Assembly (NCBI RefSeq): GCF_003097515.1
Contig: NZ_CP029188.1
Location: 6,554,531-6,618,530 of the forward strand
Length of the DNA: 64,000 nucleotides
Direction of reading: 5' to 3'
Source of the DNA: Streptomyces tirandamycinicus
GTDB taxonomy: Bacteria; Actinomycetota; Actinomycetes; Streptomycetales; Streptomycetaceae
The notes beneath the pieces were generated by a model. That model saw nothing but the letters and a program-made list of their open reading frames with translations. It was not told where the DNA came from and did not search any database. Shown here one piece after another: positions 25,370 to 34,965 of this stretch (position 1 is the stretch's first letter; each line of letters opens with the position of its first letter). The position numbers were made by a program, and so were the translations under genes.

Positions 25370-26074
25370 ATGGCTCTGGCAACGCGGACGGGCCGACGGC
25401 CGTCCATGACGCGCACGCTGTGGGGATCGACCGTCGGCAAGAAGACGGTGATGGCCCTGACCGGCCTGATCATGCTCGGCTACCTGGTCGTCCACATGCT
25501 GGGCAACCTCAAGATCTTCTTCGGTTCCGGCGAGTTCAACGGCTACGCCCAATGGCTCCGCACCCTGGGCGAGCCCTTCCTCCACCACGAGTGGGCGCTC
25601 TGGATCGTCCGCGTGGTCCTCCTCGCCGCCGTCGTACTGCACGGCGTGTCGGCCTACCAGCTCAGCCGGCGGGACATCCGGGCCCGCCCGAACGGGTACG
25701 TCCACAAGCGCCGGCGCGCGAGCTACGCCACCCGCACCATGCGCTGGGGAGGTGTCATCCTCGGGCTGTTCATCGTCTGGCACCTGCTGGACCTGACCAC
25801 GCTCACCGTCAACGAGAACGCCCAGCCGGGCAGGCCGTACGAGAACGTCGTCGCGACCTTCTCCACCCCCTACGGCAACGCCGTCTACCTCACCGCGATG
25901 CTCGCCCTCGGCCTGCACGTCCGCCACGGGTTCTGGAGCGCCGCCCAGACCCTCGGCGCGGGCAGCGCGCGCCGCGACCGCGCGCTCAAGGCCGCCGCAA
26001 ACGGCCTCGCGCTGGTACTGACGCTGGGCTTCGTCTCGGTACCCGTCGCCGTCATGACCGGAGTCGTGAGCTGA
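25370..26074 (+). CDS. sdhC: Succinate dehydrogenase cytochrome b/membrane subunit
   Basis: The 234-residue subunit has five membrane helices (for example KTVMALTGLIMLGYLVVHML and VILGLFIVWHLLDLTTLTV) and conserved haem-ligand-type His residues (VVHMLGNLKIF, FIVWHLLDL, LHVRHGFWSA). It anchors SdhAB to the membrane and passes electrons to menaquinone. It resembles the single large cytochrome subunit of the mycobacterial Sdh1 type. The ATG at 25370 (MALATRT) was preferred to a GTG two codons earlier. There is no clear Shine-Dalgarno, so the mRNA may have a very short leader. It begins the sdhCAB operon; sdhA starts 2 bases after the stop. Confidence 0.92.
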   Translation: MALATRTGRRPSMTRTLWGSTVGKKTVMALTGLIMLGYLVVHMLGNLKIFFGSGEFNGYAQWLRTLGEPFLHHEWALWIVRVVLLAAVVLHGVSAYQLSRRDIRARPNGYVHKRRRASYATRTMRWGGVILGLFIVWHLLDLTTLTVNENAQPGRPYENVVATFSTPYGNAVYLTAMLALGLHVRHGFWSAAQTLGAGSARRDRALKAAANGLALVLTLGFVSVPVAVMTGVVS

Positions 26075-26075
26075 C

Positions 26076-28018
<1,943 letters not shown>

Positions 28019-28022
<4 letters not shown>

Positions 28023-28765
28023 AGCTCAGACTGCGCGTCTGGCGCCAGAAGAACGCCGACGCACCCGGCGCCATGGTCACCTACGAGGTCGACGGCGTCT
28101 CCCCGGACATGTCGTTCCTGGAGATGCTCGACGCCCTCAACGAGGAACTCACCCTGCGCGGGGAGGAGCCGGTCGCCTTCGACCACGACTGCCGCGAGGG
28201 CATCTGCGGGGCCTGCTCGCTGGTCATCAACGGCGACGCGCACGGCCCGGAGCGCACCACCACCTGCCAGCTCCACATGCGCTCGTTCGAGGACGGCGAC
28301 ACGATCGACGTCGAGCCGTGGCGGGCCTCGGCCTTCCCGGTGGTGAAGGACCTGGTGGTGGACCGCTCGGCGTTCGACCGGATCATCCAGGCCGGCGGCT
28401 ATGTCTCGGTCCCGACGGGGTCCGCCCCGGAGGCACACGCCACGCCGGTCCCCAAGGCCGACGCCGACTCCGCCTTCGAGCACGCCGAGTGCATCGGCTG
28501 CGGAGCGTGCGTCGCCGCCTGCCCCAACGGCTCGGCGATGCTCTTCACCTCGGCGAAGGTCAACCACCTCAATGTGCTCCCGCAGGGCGCGCCCGAGCGC
28601 GAGACCCGGGTCCTCGACATGGTCGCCGCCATGGACGAGGAGGGCTTCGGCGGCTGCACCCTCACCGGCGAGTGCGCGACGGCCTGCCCCAAGGGCATCC
28701 CACTCCCGTCGATCACCGCGATGAACCGCGAATGGCTGCGCGCCGCGCGGAAGGTGAAGCGGTAG
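28019..28765 (+). CDS. sdhB: Succinate dehydrogenase iron-sulfur subunit
   Basis: The 248-residue subunit carries three iron-sulfur clusters between flavin and quinone. The [2Fe-2S] ligands are C58, C63, C66 and C83 (DCREGICGAC, TTCQLHM). The [4Fe-4S] site is CIGCGACVAACPN (C158, C161, C164, C168). The C-terminal site is CTLTGECATACPKGIP. The ATG overlaps the sdhA stop. The operon ends here; the 16-bp repeat array follows 85 bases later. Confidence 0.95.
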
Positions 28766-28850
28766 GAGCACCGGCCCGGCACGGCTGCCAGGCACGGCTG
28801 CGCGGACGCCGACGCCTCGGACGGGCCCCGGGCCCGGGCCGCCGCCCGCG

Positions 28851-28930
28851 GTGTGACCCGCCTGGCGTGTGACTCGCCCGGCGTGTGACTCGCCCGGCGT
28901 GTGACCCGCCCGCCGTGTGACCCGCCCGGC
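28851..28930. repeat. 16-bp tandem repeat, five copies
   Basis: Units of GTGTGACCCGCCCGGC type occur at 28851-28866, 28867-28882, 28883-28898, 28899-28914 and 28915-28930 with C/T or C/G variants. The unit is not a multiple of three and lies in the gap between the convergent sdhB and crotonase genes, so it is noncoding. Confidence 0.93.
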
Positions 28931-28951
28931 GGGCCCGCTCCCGGCCGGGCG

Positions 28952-29731
28952 TCAGTCCGTGAAGGACCCGTGCCGGCCCGCGCCGCCGGCGAAGCGGGCC
29001 GCACCGGACGAGGTCTCGCCGGCGGTCAGCGGCACGAGACCGTGCCGGTGTTCCCGGGCGAGCGCCTCGGGCTCGGGCAAGCCGTGCTGCTCGCGTACGG
29101 AGAGCCGGTCGTGGCGCAGGCACAGCTGGGGGAACGCGGCGATCTCGCGGGCGAGCCGCTCGGCCGCACCGCGGGACTCCCCGGGCGGGACGAGCCGGTT
29201 GGCGAGGCCGATGTCGTACGCCTCGGCGGCGGGCACCGGACGGCCGGTGAGGATCAGGTCCAGGGCGCGGCTCTCTCCGATGAGCCGCGGGAGCCGCACC
29301 GTCCCGCCGTCGATCAGCGGGACACCCCAGCGGCGGCAGAACACCCCGAAGACCGCGTCCCGTTCGGCGACGCGCAGATCGCACCAGAGGGCGAGCTCCA
29401 GGCCGCCCGCCACGGCATGGCCGGAGACCGCCGCGATCACGGGCTTGCCCAGCCGCATCCGGGTCGGGCCCATCGGGCCGTCGCCGTCCGCGGTGACCGA
29501 GTTGGCGCGCTCGGTACCGACGGCCTTCAGATCGGCGCCCGCGCAGAACGTCCCGCCCTCGCCGCACAGCACGGCGACCGAGGCGTCGTCGTCCGCCTCG
29601 AACTGCCGGAAGGCGTCGGCCAGCAGCGCTGCCGTGGGGCCGTCCACCGCGTTGCGTACCTCGGGGCGGCTGAGGACGACGGTGAGGACGGGGCCGTCGC
29701 GTTCGATCCGTACGGCCGGGATGTCGCCCAT
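28952..29731 (-). CDS. Enoyl-CoA hydratase/isomerase (crotonase) family protein
   Basis: The 259-residue crotonase has the oxyanion-hole segments AGADLKAVG (about residues 65-73) and HAVAGGLELALWCDLRVA (about 108-125). It would hydrate or rearrange acyl-CoA thioesters. The usual catalytic Glu region at about 128-138 reads AVFGVFCRRWGVPLIDGG. The E-for-G pattern of true hydratases is not clear, so isomerase or another crotonase activity is possible. The start was set at MGDIPAVRIER after GAGGACGGGCG. A 7-nt repeat array lies 34-82 bases upstream. No fatty-acid operon surrounds it. Confidence 0.85.
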   Translation of the reverse strand: MGDIPAVRIERDGPVLTVVLSRPEVRNAVDGPTAALLADAFRQFEADDDASVAVLCGEGGTFCAGADLKAVGTERANSVTADGDGPMGPTRMRLGKPVIAAVSGHAVAGGLELALWCDLRVAERDAVFGVFCRRWGVPLIDGGTVRLPRLIGESRALDLILTGRPVPAAEAYDIGLANRLVPPGESRGAAERLAREIAAFPQLCLRHDRLSVREQHGLPEPEALAREHRHGLVPLTAGETSSGAARFAGGAGRHGSFTD

Positions 29732-30272
29732 CGCCCGTCCTCCTCGCTGACGCGTCCGTATGCCGGTGCCTGGTGCCTGGTGCCTGGTGCCTGGTGCCTG
29801 GTGCCTGGTGCCCGGTTGGGGCTGGCTCCGCTCGGGCCCGGTCCGGCCTGGTGCCGTCCGGTGACCGGTGTTCGGGTCGGCCCGAGGATCCTTCCGTGGC
29901 GCCGGGTACGGCACAACCCCGCGGACCGGCCGCGACCGTTTGCATGAAGGTATTCACGACCCTGCTCTTGGCATATTTTCCGGACAGATTCACGCTGTGA
30001 CGCCCGACACCCCGAATGGACACCTGGTGAAGATCTTTCACCGGATCGTCACCATCTGCTGCGGTTCTTGCGTCCCGACGGCGCCGCACCTGCCGCAAAC
30101 CGCAAGATCAACATGATTCAACCCTGCACATTCTGTGGCGACTTGTCCGTATGGCGGCCAACCTGTCCGCCCCGACTACTGCCCGGCCGCGTACGGCCGG
30201 TAGGGATGGTCACGGCGGTTCCGGCCCGACCACCGCAACCGCCTCTCCACCACATCCACTTGGGGGTAACGC
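29732..30272. other. Divergent promoter region of crotonase and melC1
   Basis: The 541 bases hold the 7-nt repeat array (29765-29813). A less GC-rich stretch at about 29935-30150 includes GGCATATTTTCCGG and several CTTGTCCG/CCTGTCCG words, and is the likely melC promoter zone. No small gene is supported. Confidence 0.5.
29765..29813. repeat. 7-bp tandem repeat, six exact copies plus one variant
   Basis: GGTGCCT is repeated from 29765 to 29806 and ends with GGTGCCC. It lies 34-82 bases upstream of the crotonase start, in the probable promoter or leader. Copy number should be unstable. Confidence 0.95.
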
Positions 30273-30692
30273 ATGTCCGGATTCACCCGCCGCCGCGCGC
30301 TGGGCGTCGCCGCGGGCACCGCCGCCGGCCTCGCCGCGGCAGGCGCCGCTCACGCCGCGATGCGGAGCACCGGTCCGCAGCCGCAGGGCGCCCACGGCGC
30401 AACCGCCGTGCCGGGCTCGTTCGACGAGGTCTACCAGGGCCGCCGCATACAGGGCGGCCCCACGCACGACGGCGGTCACGACGGCGGCCACGGGGGCGGA
30501 CACCACGGCGATCACGGTGCCGGCTACACCGTCCGCATAGACGGGGAGGAACTCCACGTCATGCGCAACGCCGACGGCACCTGGATCAGTGTCATCAACC
30601 ACTACGAGCCCCGGGCCACCCCGCGGGCCCTCGCCCGTGCGGCCGTCACCGAACTCCAGGGTGCCGCCCTCGTCCCGCTCGACCTCGGCTGA
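30273..30692 (+). CDS. melC1: Tyrosinase cofactor/copper chaperone MelC1
   Basis: The 139-residue caddie protein has a twin-arginine signal (TRRRALGVAAGTAAGLAAAG). A His/Gly-rich stretch (HDGGHDGGHGGGHHGDH, about residues 65-82) is suited to copper binding, and the conserved MelC1 fold YTVRIDGEELHVMRNADG follows. MelC1 binds apo-MelC2, delivers copper and carries it out through Tat. The His-rich tract is longer than in many MelC1 proteins, to my recollection. melC2 starts 17 bases downstream. Confidence 0.92.
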   Translation: MSGFTRRRALGVAAGTAAGLAAAGAAHAAMRSTGPQPQGAHGATAVPGSFDEVYQGRRIQGGPTHDGGHDGGHGGGHHGDHGAGYTVRIDGEELHVMRNADGTWISVINHYEPRATPRALARAAVTELQGAALVPLDLG

Positions 30693-30709
30693 ACCGGAGC
30701 GCCACCGCC

Positions 30710-31537
30710 ATGACCGTACGCAAGAACCAGGCCCAGCTCACCGCCGACGAGAAGCGGCGGTTCGTCAACGCCCTGCTCGCCCTCAAGCGGAACGGGCAGT
30801 ACGACACCTTCGTCACCACCCACAACGCCTTCATCATGAGCGACACCGACAACGGAGACCGCGTCGGTCACCGCTCGCCGTCGTTCCTGCCGTGGCACCG
30901 GCGATTCCTCATCCAGTTCGAGCAGGCCCTGCAGTCCGTGGACCCGTCGGTGGCGCTGCCCTACTGGGACTGGACGGCCGACCGCACCACCGCCTCCTCG
31001 CTGTGGGCCGCCGACTTCCTCGGCGGCACCGGCCGCGCACGCGACGGACAGGTCATGGACGGCCCCTTCGCGGCGTCGTCCGGCGGCTGGACCGTCAACG
31101 TCCGCGTCGACGGCCGCAACTTCCTCCGCCGCTCGCTGGGCGCCGGGGGCCGGCAGTTGCCGACGAGGGCCGAGGTCGACTCCGTACTGGCCATGTCCAC
31201 CTACGACGCGCACCCGTGGAACAGCGCCTCGGACGGCTTCCGCAACCACCTGGAAGGCTGGCGCGGCGTCAATCTGCACAACCGCGTCCACGTCTGGGTC
31301 GGCGGCCAGATGGCGACCGGAGTCTCCCCGAACGACCCGGTGTTCTGGCTCCACCACGCCTTCATAGACAAGCTCTGGGCCGACTGGCAGCGGCGCCACC
31401 CGAACTCGCCCTACCTGCCCGCCGCGGGCACGCCGAACGTCGTGGACCTCCGCGACACCATGCGCCCGTGGAACGACGTGACCCCGGCGGACATGCTCGA
31501 CCACCGCCCGCACTACACCTTCGACACGGCGGCCTGA
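30710..31537 (+). CDS. melC2: Tyrosinase MelC2
   Basis: The 275-residue type 3 copper enzyme oxidises tyrosine to DOPA and dopaquinone for melanin. All six copper ligands are in place: H38, H54 and H63 (CuA), H190, H194 and H216 (CuB; LHNRVHVW and WLHHAF). These are exactly the numbers known for Streptomyces tyrosinases. It lacks its own signal and relies on MelC1 for secretion. It is the last gene of the operon, followed by two hairpins. Confidence 0.96.
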   Translation: MTVRKNQAQLTADEKRRFVNALLALKRNGQYDTFVTTHNAFIMSDTDNGDRVGHRSPSFLPWHRRFLIQFEQALQSVDPSVALPYWDWTADRTTASSLWAADFLGGTGRARDGQVMDGPFAASSGGWTVNVRVDGRNFLRRSLGAGGRQLPTRAEVDSVLAMSTYDAHPWNSASDGFRNHLEGWRGVNLHNRVHVWVGGQMATGVSPNDPVFWLHHAFIDKLWADWQRRHPNSPYLPAAGTPNVVDLRDTMRPWNDVTPADMLDHRPHYTFDTAA

Positions 31538-31551
31538 CCCGGGCCGTCCGC

Positions 31552-31617
31552 CCCGGGCACGGAGTGACCCTCCGTGCCGGGCACGCCGGCCGGTGACCTC
31601 CGCGTCACCGGCCGGCG
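31552..31617. terminator. Tandem terminator hairpins after melC2
   Basis: The first hairpin pairs GCACGGAG (31557-31564) with CTCCGTGC (31570-31577) around TGACC. The second is a 14-bp perfect stem, 31584-31597 with 31604-31617, loop CTCCGC. They begin 15 bases after the stop. Confidence 0.88.
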
Positions 31618-31792
31618 CGCGGCGTCCGCATTCCCCGGCCGTTCGCTTCCGGTGCCCCTCCCTGCCCTCGGCCGGGTTCCCGGTGCCCCGCCGCCGACCG
31701 GTCCCGGTGGGCACCCGGTGCGCCGGGGCTGCCCGCGGGACACCGGGCCGCCCGGGCCGGTATCCGGCCGGAGCAGACCCCGCAGATCGGGC

Positions 31793-32530
31793 CTACCGGC
31801 GCTCCAGCCAGTCCCCGTAGTACGTCGGGCCCAGGTCGGAGCCCTCCGGCGCGACCAGTACGTCTCCCGCCACCAGCGCGAACGGCCCCGCCCGGTCGTC
31901 GGTGACCACACTGCGTCCGTCGGGACGCGCGGCCAGGGCGATCCGGCCCAGCTCGTCGAGCGGGAACACCTCGGGTCCGCCGATGCCGCGGACGCCCTGC
32001 AACGGGGTGCCGGCCGCGGTGCCCACCAGCGCCGCGGACACGTCGGACGCGGCGATCGGCTGCAGGGGGGTGCGCGGCAGCCGGACGACGTCGCCGTCGG
32101 TGGTCCATGACATGATCGCTTCGACGAACTCGTAGAACTGCGTCGCCCGAACGATCGAGTACGGTGTCCGCCCGCTCGCGACGATCTCCTCCTGCGCGGT
32201 CTTGGCCCGGTAGTAGTCGAGCTGGGGCACCCGGTCCACGCCGACGATCGAGAGAATCACCAGATGGCGCACACCGGCCTCCTCGGCCGCGGCCGCCACG
32301 GCGTTCGCCGACGACTGGAAGAAGTCGACGGAGGAGGCGTCGAACGTGGGGGAGTTCGTCACGTCGATCACCACGTCCGCGCCGGAGAAGGCACCCCGCA
32401 GACCCGTGCCGCTGACCACGTCGACCCCCGTGGAACGGGTGGCGGGGACGACGTCGTGCCCGGCCTCCGCCAGCCGCTCGACGGACTGCGAGCCGATCAG
32501 GCCGCTCGCCCCCAGGACCGTGAACCTCAT
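31793..32530 (-). CDS. NAD(P)-binding NmrA/SDR-like protein
   Basis: The 245-residue atypical short-chain dehydrogenase starts with a Rossmann motif (VLGASGLIGSQSVERLAEAG, residues 5-24). It has YYRAKTAQEEIV (about 105-116, in place of the catalytic YxxxK: here Y-R-A-K) and YSIVRATQFYEFV typical of NmrA/NAD(P)H-binding proteins that act as redox sensors or quinone-type reductases. The ATG at 32530 follows AAAGGTGCGTC. An 8-nt repeat array lies 44-115 bases upstream. The substrate is unknown. Confidence 0.85.
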   Translation of the reverse strand: MRFTVLGASGLIGSQSVERLAEAGHDVVPATRSTGVDVVSGTGLRGAFSGADVVIDVTNSPTFDASSVDFFQSSANAVAAAAEEAGVRHLVILSIVGVDRVPQLDYYRAKTAQEEIVASGRTPYSIVRATQFYEFVEAIMSWTTDGDVVRLPRTPLQPIAASDVSAALVGTAAGTPLQGVRGIGGPEVFPLDELGRIALAARPDGRSVVTDDRAGPFALVAGDVLVAPEGSDLGPTYYGDWLERR

Positions 32531-32993
32531 GACGCACCTTTCGCCGGCCGTTCGCGTTCCCGAAACCTCATGCGGTCATGAGGTCATGAGGTCATGGCGT
32601 CATGCGGTCATGGCGTCATGACGGCATGAGGCCCTGACGTCATCAGGGTTGAGGTCAACGGCGCGCACCGGACCGTCCGTGGTGAGTGATCGACCCCAGG
32701 CGGGCCGCGAGGGCGCCGGGTGTCCGGGCGCGTCCCGGGCAGGCGGATCCTCGCCCGCACCGCACCCGCCGGCACCGGACCGATCGCGGCCGGATGCGCA
32801 GACTCCCGACCGGAGCAGCCCTCGCACCACCGTACGCCCCGGGGCGCGGCGGCCGCACTCCGGACAGGAGGCGGGCGGCGCACCGGCCGGCCGGGGGCGG
32901 AGCAGCCGGGATCCGGACGGGCGGGCCGACCAGGTGCCGCTGCCCGTTGACGAGGGGTGGCGGGCATGCGGGCGGGCCGTACCCTTGGGGCCC
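32531..32993. other. Intergenic region with repeat array
   Basis: Besides the 8-nt array (32574-32645), the remaining 350 bases are GC-rich. They contain long shadow frames but no recognisable protein. The promoter of the HAD-type gene should lie near 32950. Confidence 0.5.
32574..32645. repeat. 8-bp tandem repeat, about nine copies
   Basis: Units of GGTCATGA type run from 32574 to 32645 with decay toward the distal end (GGCCCTGA, CGTCATCA). The array lies 44-115 bases upstream of the NmrA-like gene and contains several ATG triplets on the plus strand. Confidence 0.92.
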
Positions 32994-33500
32994 GTGACGC
33001 AGCAGACACAGACGATCCGGGGCCGCGGGCCCCTCGCGGTCTTCGACCTGGACGGGACCCTCGCCGAGACCGGCCACCGGCAGCACTTCCTGGAGCGCAG
33101 GCCGCGCGACTGGGCCGGGTTCTTCGCCGCCGCGCCCGACGACACGCCGCTGGCGGAGGGGCTGCGGCTGGTCGCCGAGACCGCGGTGGAGTGCGAGGTC
33201 GCCTATCTGACCGGCCGCCCCGAGCGCTGCCGCGCGGCGACCGAGGCCTGGCTGGAACGCCACGGTCTGCCCCGCGGCCGCATCTGGATGCGGCGCGACG
33301 ACGACCGCCGCCCCGCGCGCACGACCAAGCTGGAGGTCCTGCGCCGCCTCGGGCGCACCCGGGAGATCCGCGTGCTCGTCGACGACGACGAACTCGTCTG
33401 CGACGCGGCGGAACGCGCGGGCTTCCGCGTCGTCCGCGCCCGCTGGGCCACCACCTCCACGGCGATGCGAGAGGCCCAGCGGACGGAGGGCCGCACCTGA
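32994..33500 (+). CDS. HAD-superfamily phosphatase (polynucleotide kinase 3'-phosphatase-like)
   Basis: The 168-residue protein has HAD motif I (VFDLDGTL, nucleophile D18, acid D20), motif II at AYLTGRPE, and a DDDELVCDAAERAGF motif IV-like acidic segment. Its closest architectural match is the phosphatase domain seen in T4 Pnkp-like proteins, with TGRPE and D-x-R-x-x-x-x-K order. A small-molecule phosphatase is equally possible. The GTG at 32994 gives a start just before the hydrophobic first strand. It converges on dodecin. Confidence 0.78.
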   Translation: MTQQTQTIRGRGPLAVFDLDGTLAETGHRQHFLERRPRDWAGFFAAAPDDTPLAEGLRLVAETAVECEVAYLTGRPERCRAATEAWLERHGLPRGRIWMRRDDDRRPARTTKLEVLRRLGRTREIRVLVDDDELVCDAAERAGFRVVRARWATTSTAMREAQRTEGRT

Positions 33501-33665
33501 CCGAACGCGGGGACACCGCGCCCGGCGCGTCGCCGCCGCCCACCGCCACGCCCCACACCCAGGCTCCACACCCCGGTTCCGTACTCCGGTTCCGTGCGGC
33601 TGGCACCGGCACCGGCACCGGCGCCGTGGATCCGCGGGGCGCCTACCGCCGGCCGGGTGACGGTG

Positions 33666-33890
33666 TCAGCCCGTGCCCTCCGCGTCCTCGATGCGGAATC
33701 CGACCTTCAGGCCGACCTGGAAGTGCTCGATCTCGCCGTTCTCGATGTTGCCGCGCACCTGCGTGACCTCGAACCAGTCGAGACCGCGCAGGGTCTGCCC
33801 GGCGCGCGCGATGCCGTTCCGGATGGCCTGGTCGACTCCCTCGTGCGAGGTGCCGACGATCTCGGTGACCCGGTAGGTGTGGTGGGACAT
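33666..33890 (-). CDS. Dodecin family flavin-binding protein
   Basis: The 74-residue protein matches dodecin across its whole length (YRVTEIVGTSHEGVDQAIRN, LDWFEVTQVRG, FQVGLKVGFRIED). Dodecins form hollow dodecamers that store and protect riboflavin/FMN or, in some bacteria, CoA. The start at 33890 was chosen for the MSHHTYRV N-terminus preceded by GAGGAGAG. A 16-bp repeat array lies 63-126 bases upstream. Confidence 0.92.
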   Translation of the reverse strand: MSHHTYRVTEIVGTSHEGVDQAIRNGIARAGQTLRGLDWFEVTQVRGNIENGEIEHFQVGLKVGFRIEDAEGTG

Positions 33891-34188
33891 GAGGGCCGCT
33901 CTCCTCTCAGCCGTGTCGTTGGCTCCAGTCCACCGTGCCCCAGCCGGTTCCGCTCCGCGAGGCGTACGCTCCGCGAGGCGTCGGCTCGGCGAGGCGTCCG
34001 CTCCGCGAGGCGTCCGCGCCCGACGCCGCCCCCGCCCGCCTCCCCGCCCGAGGTCGCCCGCCATTCAGACGGCCCACATCCGCGCTCCGCACCACCGTCA
34101 CGTCGAGTCCAGCCGGTCGCGGAATTAGTTAGGAGCCGGACCGCGGCAAGGCGCGGCCCGGCTCCACCGTCCGGCAGAGGAGACCGCC
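33891..34188. other. Divergent promoter region of dodecin and olsB
   Basis: The region holds the 16-bp repeat array (33953-34016). GAATTAGTTAGGAGCC at about 34120 is a less GC-rich stretch, a likely promoter/leader for olsB. No other gene is supported. Confidence 0.5.
33953..34016. repeat. 16-bp tandem repeat, four copies
   Basis: Units of CTCCGCGAGGCGTCCG type occur at 33953-33968, 33969-33984, 33985-34000 and 34001-34016. They lie upstream of dodecin. The sequence differs from the other 16-bp array at 28851. Confidence 0.92.
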
Positions 34189-34965
34189 ATGCCCGCATCG
34201 TCAGCCGCCGTCGCCGCGCCCCTCGTCGCAGCCGAGCCCCGCTACGTGGTGTCGCTCGCCCGTGACCAGGAGGACGTACGGGCCGCACAGCGGCTGCGCC
34301 ACCAGGTGTTCGCCGGCGAGCTGGGCGCCCGCCTGGAAGGCTCCGAACCGGGGCTGGACGTCGACGCCTTCGACGCGTACTGCGACCACATCCTGGTGCG
34401 CCACGAGGAAACCGGCGAGGTCGTCGGCACCTATCGGGTGCTGCCGCCGGAGCGCGCCCGGGTCGCCGGGCGGCTCTACTCCGAGACCGAGTTCGACCTG
34501 TCCCGGCTGGCCCCCATCCGCGACGGCCTCGTCGAGGTGGGCCGCTCCTGCGTCCACCCCGCCCACCGCAACGGCGCCGTCATCGCGCTCGTCTGGGCCG
34601 GGCTCGCCCGCTACATGACCCGCACCGGCCACACCTGGCTGTCCGGCTGCTGCTCGGTGCCGCTCGCCGACGGCGGCGGGCTCGCCGCCGCGACCTGGGA
34701 CGCCGTCAAGGCCAGGCACCTCGCTCCGGAGGACTACTGGGTCACCCCGCACAAGCTCTGGAGCGCGGACGGCATCGCCCGCCCCGAGGGCCGCACCGAA
34801 CTCCCCCCGCTGCTGCGCGGCTACCTGCGTCTCGGGGCCTGGGTCTGCGGCGCGCCCGCCCACGACCCCGACTTCGGCGTCGCCGACCTCTACGTCCTGC
34901 TCTCGCTGCGCCGCACCAACCCCCGCTACCTGCGGCACTTCCTGTCCCTGGCGCCGGTGAAATGA
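34189..34965 (+). CDS. olsB: Ornithine-acyl(acyl carrier protein) N-acyltransferase-like GNAT protein
   Basis: The 258-residue GNAT-fold protein matches the OlsB/hemolysin-like acyltransferase group: RLRHQVFAGELGAR near the N-terminus, VGTYRVLPPERA, VEVGRSCVHPAHRNGAVIAL and YLRLGAWVCGAPAHDPDF near the C-terminus. OlsB adds a 3-hydroxy fatty acyl chain to ornithine, giving lyso-ornithine lipid. The stop overlaps the acyltransferase olsA by 4 bases, which supports the pathway assignment. Acyl specificity is not determined. Confidence 0.85.
   Translation: MPASSAAVAAPLVAAEPRYVVSLARDQEDVRAAQRLRHQVFAGELGARLEGSEPGLDVDAFDAYCDHILVRHEETGEVVGTYRVLPPERARVAGRLYSETEFDLSRLAPIRDGLVEVGRSCVHPAHRNGAVIALVWAGLARYMTRTGHTWLSGCCSVPLADGGGLAAATWDAVKARHLAPEDYWVTPHKLWSADGIARPEGRTELPPLLRGYLRLGAWVCGAPAHDPDFGVADLYVLLSLRRTNPRYLRHFLSLAPVK

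Noticed and set aside
28851..34016. CRISPR array suspected from regular repeats
   Set aside because: The repeats are directly tandem, 7-16 bases long, with no spacers, and no cas genes are present.
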